64,000 nucleotides of DNA, from positions 1,302,001 to 1,366,000 of the forward strand of contig JASGIB010000001.1 of assembly GCA_047602125.1 (NCBI GenBank). Reading direction: 5' to 3'. This stretch comes from Pseudoluteimonas sp047602125. Its GTDB lineage: Bacteria > Pseudomonadota > Gammaproteobacteria > Xanthomonadales > Xanthomonadaceae. The first letter of the stretch is position 1. The number at the start of each line of letters is the position of its first letter. Shown one piece after another: positions 62,509-64,000 of the stretch. Below the pieces are notes generated by a model. The model did not search any database. It saw only the letters and a list, made by a program, of their open reading frames with translations, and had not been told where the DNA came from. The translations under genes were made by a program, and so were the position numbers.

Positions 62509-62597
62509 CGTTTCCTCCGCGACCGCCCGCGGGCGGCGTTCGTTCGCGTCGATTTTGACGCATCCCGCGTGTTGCATCGCATCAAGCGCCTTAGACA

Positions 62598-62627
62598 TTG
62601 GTCGTATACGCCCGGCTTTTCGACCAA
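62598..62627. promoter_or_regulatory. Inverted repeat in the acs/porin divergent promoter
   Basis: A perfect 7-base inverted repeat, TTGGTCG (62598-62604) and CGACCAA (62621-62627), with centres about two helical turns apart, lies ~90 bases upstream of acs and ~80 upstream of the porin. A dimeric regulator such as the CrbR-like protein could bind here; this is a positional inference. Confidence 0.4.
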
Positions 62628-62704
62628 AGGCGAATAGGCGCGCACGCGCCGCTCGCCCACCCTCGCGGCGTGCCCATTGGCGGGCGCACCGGGGAGGAAC
62701 AACG

Positions 62705-64000
62705 ATGGATGCATGCATCACGCGCAAGCGCTTGTCGCTCGCGCTGGCGATCGCGCTGCTGGCGCCGGGCACGGCGCTGGCCGGGACCGCGAAGGAAAAG
62801 GAGCTCGAAGCGCGCGTCGCCCAGCTCGAGGCGCAGGTCCAGGCGCTGCTGGGCGCGCAGCAGCAGCAACAGGCGCAGATCACCGACACGAAGACGCAGC
62901 TCGACCAGGTGAAGGTGGTGCAGGCGGCCGACGACGGCAAGCCGCGGGTCCAGTCCGCGCCGATCCTGGGCACGCCGAACAGCACGTTCTCGTACGGCGG
63001 CTTCATCAAGTTCGATTCGATGGTCACCGACACCAGCGACGGCGCCATCGCCGACGGCAGTTCCGGCCGGCTGTTCTACGTGCCCGGCACGATCCCGGTG
63101 GTGGCGAACGGCGCCGAACCGGATGTCGATCCCTACACCGACTTCCACGCGCAGTTCTCGCGCTTCTGGCTGAGCGCGGACCACGTCACCGACGGCGGCG
63201 ACAAGCTCAAGGGCTACGTGGAAATGGATTTCTTCGGCGGCGGCAGCAACGCGCTGGCCGGCAACGAAGTCGCCACGAACACCTACGCGGTCACCCTGCG
63301 CCAGGCCTACGTGAGCTGGAACAACTGGCTCGCCGGCCAGACCTGGTCGAACTTCCAGGACGTGGCCGCGCTGCCCGATGCGGTGGACTTCGTCGGCCCC
63401 ACCGACGGCACCACCTTCGTCCGCCAGGCGCAGTTGCGCTACACCAACGGCGGGTTCTCGGTGTCGGCGGAAAACCCGCAGACCACGGTGAACACGATCG
63501 CCACCGCCACGCGCACCAACGGCACCGGTTCGAACGCGATGCCGGACATCACCGCGCGCTACGTGACCAAGGGCGGCTGGGGCCACTTCTCGGCGGCGGG
63601 CCTGCTGCGCCAGTTCAAGCTCGGCGACGAAACCACTTCGGGCGCCGCGGTCAGCCTGTCGGGCAAGTTCAACCTCGGCGCGAAGGACGACATCCGCTGG
63701 ATGGCGAACTACGGCAAGGGGCTCGGCCGCTACATGGCCTTCGGCCTCGGCCCCGACACCGCGCTCGACGCCAACGGCGAACTGCACGCGGTCGGCGCGG
63801 CCGGCGGCTTCGTCGCCTGGCGGCACGTGTTCAATCCCAAGCTGCGCGGCAACCTGATGTATTCCGCGTCCGTGTTCGACAACGACAAGGGCCTGGCGGG
63901 CTGGAACCCGCTGAGCGAGCTGGTTACCGAACGCGCTTCGTCCATCCACGCCAACCTGATCTATTCGCCGCTGCCCAAGCTCGACGTCGGCGTCGAGTTC
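62705..64000 (+). CDS. DcaP-like trimeric outer-membrane porin (cut by window edge)
   Basis: The 432 visible residues start with a signal peptide (RLSLALAIALLAPGTALA) and a coiled-coil region (KELEARVAQLEAQVQALLG, Gln-rich) that would trimerise in the periplasm. Then comes a beta-barrel part beginning FSYGGFIKFDSMVTDTSDG with FYVPGTIPV, RQAYVSWNNWLAGQTWSNFQD and ITARYVTKGGWGHFSAAGLL. This layout is that of DcaP porins, which import small organic anions. GGGGAGGA precedes the ATG at 62705. Sharing a promoter region with acs suggests a role in acetate or carboxylate uptake. The C-terminus is missing. Confidence 0.85.
   Translation, partial: MDACITRKRLSLALAIALLAPGTALAGTAKEKELEARVAQLEAQVQALLGAQQQQQAQITDTKTQLDQVKVVQAADDGKPRVQSAPILGTPNSTFSYGGFIKFDSMVTDTSDGAIADGSSGRLFYVPGTIPVVANGAEPDVDPYTDFHAQFSRFWLSADHVTDGGDKLKGYVEMDFFGGGSNALAGNEVATNTYAVTLRQAYVSWNNWLAGQTWSNFQDVAALPDAVDFVGPTDGTTFVRQAQLRYTNGGFSVSAENPQTTVNTIATATRTNGTGSNAMPDITARYVTKGGWGHFSAAGLLRQFKLGDETTSGAAVSLSGKFNLGAKDDIRWMANYGKGLGRYMAFGLGPDTALDANGELHAVGAAGGFVAWRHVFNPKLRGNLMYSASVFDNDKGLAGWNPLSELVTERASSIHANLIYSPLPKLDVGVEF

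Overview
The window is high-GC gammaproteobacterial DNA and looks like chromosome of a Xanthomonadaceae/Lysobacteraceae member (Lysobacter, Luteimonas or Thermomonas type). The main reasons are a xanthomonadin/aryl-polyene locus with a XanB2-type chorismatase, GTAG-type REP elements with a RAYT transposase, many secreted peptidases, and a core order typical of that family (polA-DUF2782-uvrD; rsmG-parA-parB; rpmB-rpmG). No rRNA, tRNA or CRISPR array was seen.

Layout. 0-11 kb holds housekeeping genes: the N-terminal part of polA, an ABC exporter, uvrD, a YqhA-like membrane protein, a cation/proton antiporter, a YfcG-like glutathione transferase, a DUF885 peptidase and a methyltransferase. 11.1-18.0 kb is a lower-GC accessory island on the minus strand. 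It holds a Sec-exported RHS/YD-repeat protein whose C-terminus is a complete M15 peptidoglycan peptidase, a translationally coupled exported protein that is probably its immunity partner, then a REP-flanked RAYT transposase with a RAYT fragment, and beyond that the orphan tail of another gene with its own lipoprotein.

18.5-34.9 kb is the pigment cluster. A rightward arm (ketosynthase, chain-length-factor-like protein, glycosyltransferase, flavoprotein) converges on a leftward arm (ACP, membrane protein, dehydratase, acyltransferase, LolA-like protein, MMPL exporter, second dehydratase, ketoreductase). A divergent pair encodes a second flavoprotein and XanB2. Both flavoproteins carry the WxWxIP motif of flavin-dependent halogenases, which fits a halogenated aryl polyene. 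A group of small lipoprotein and membrane genes sits where the arms meet. The starter-unit ligase and the phosphopantetheinyl transferase lie about 10 kb away at 43.2-45.2 kb, and aroE at 38.7 kb belongs to the shikimate pathway that supplies chorismate.

35-53 kb mixes core genes (hemB, aroE, xthA, rsmG, parA, parB, rpmB, rpmG) with a secreted metzincin-like protease carrying a PA domain, a frameshifted gamma-carbonic anhydrase, a second DUF885 protein and a secreted M28 aminopeptidase with a PKD domain. 53.3-62.5 kb is an acetate-switch locus: a CrbS-like transporter/hybrid histidine kinase, a CrbR-like LuxR regulator and acs. It is split by a low-GC type II restriction-modification pair that lies between near-identical inverted REP copies. 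The window ends in a DcaP-like porin divergent from acs.

Translational coupling by 4-base overlaps (ATGA, GTGA, TTGA) is frequent, and several genes appear to use GTG or TTG starts. Family assignments are from recognisable motifs and recall; no database search was run.
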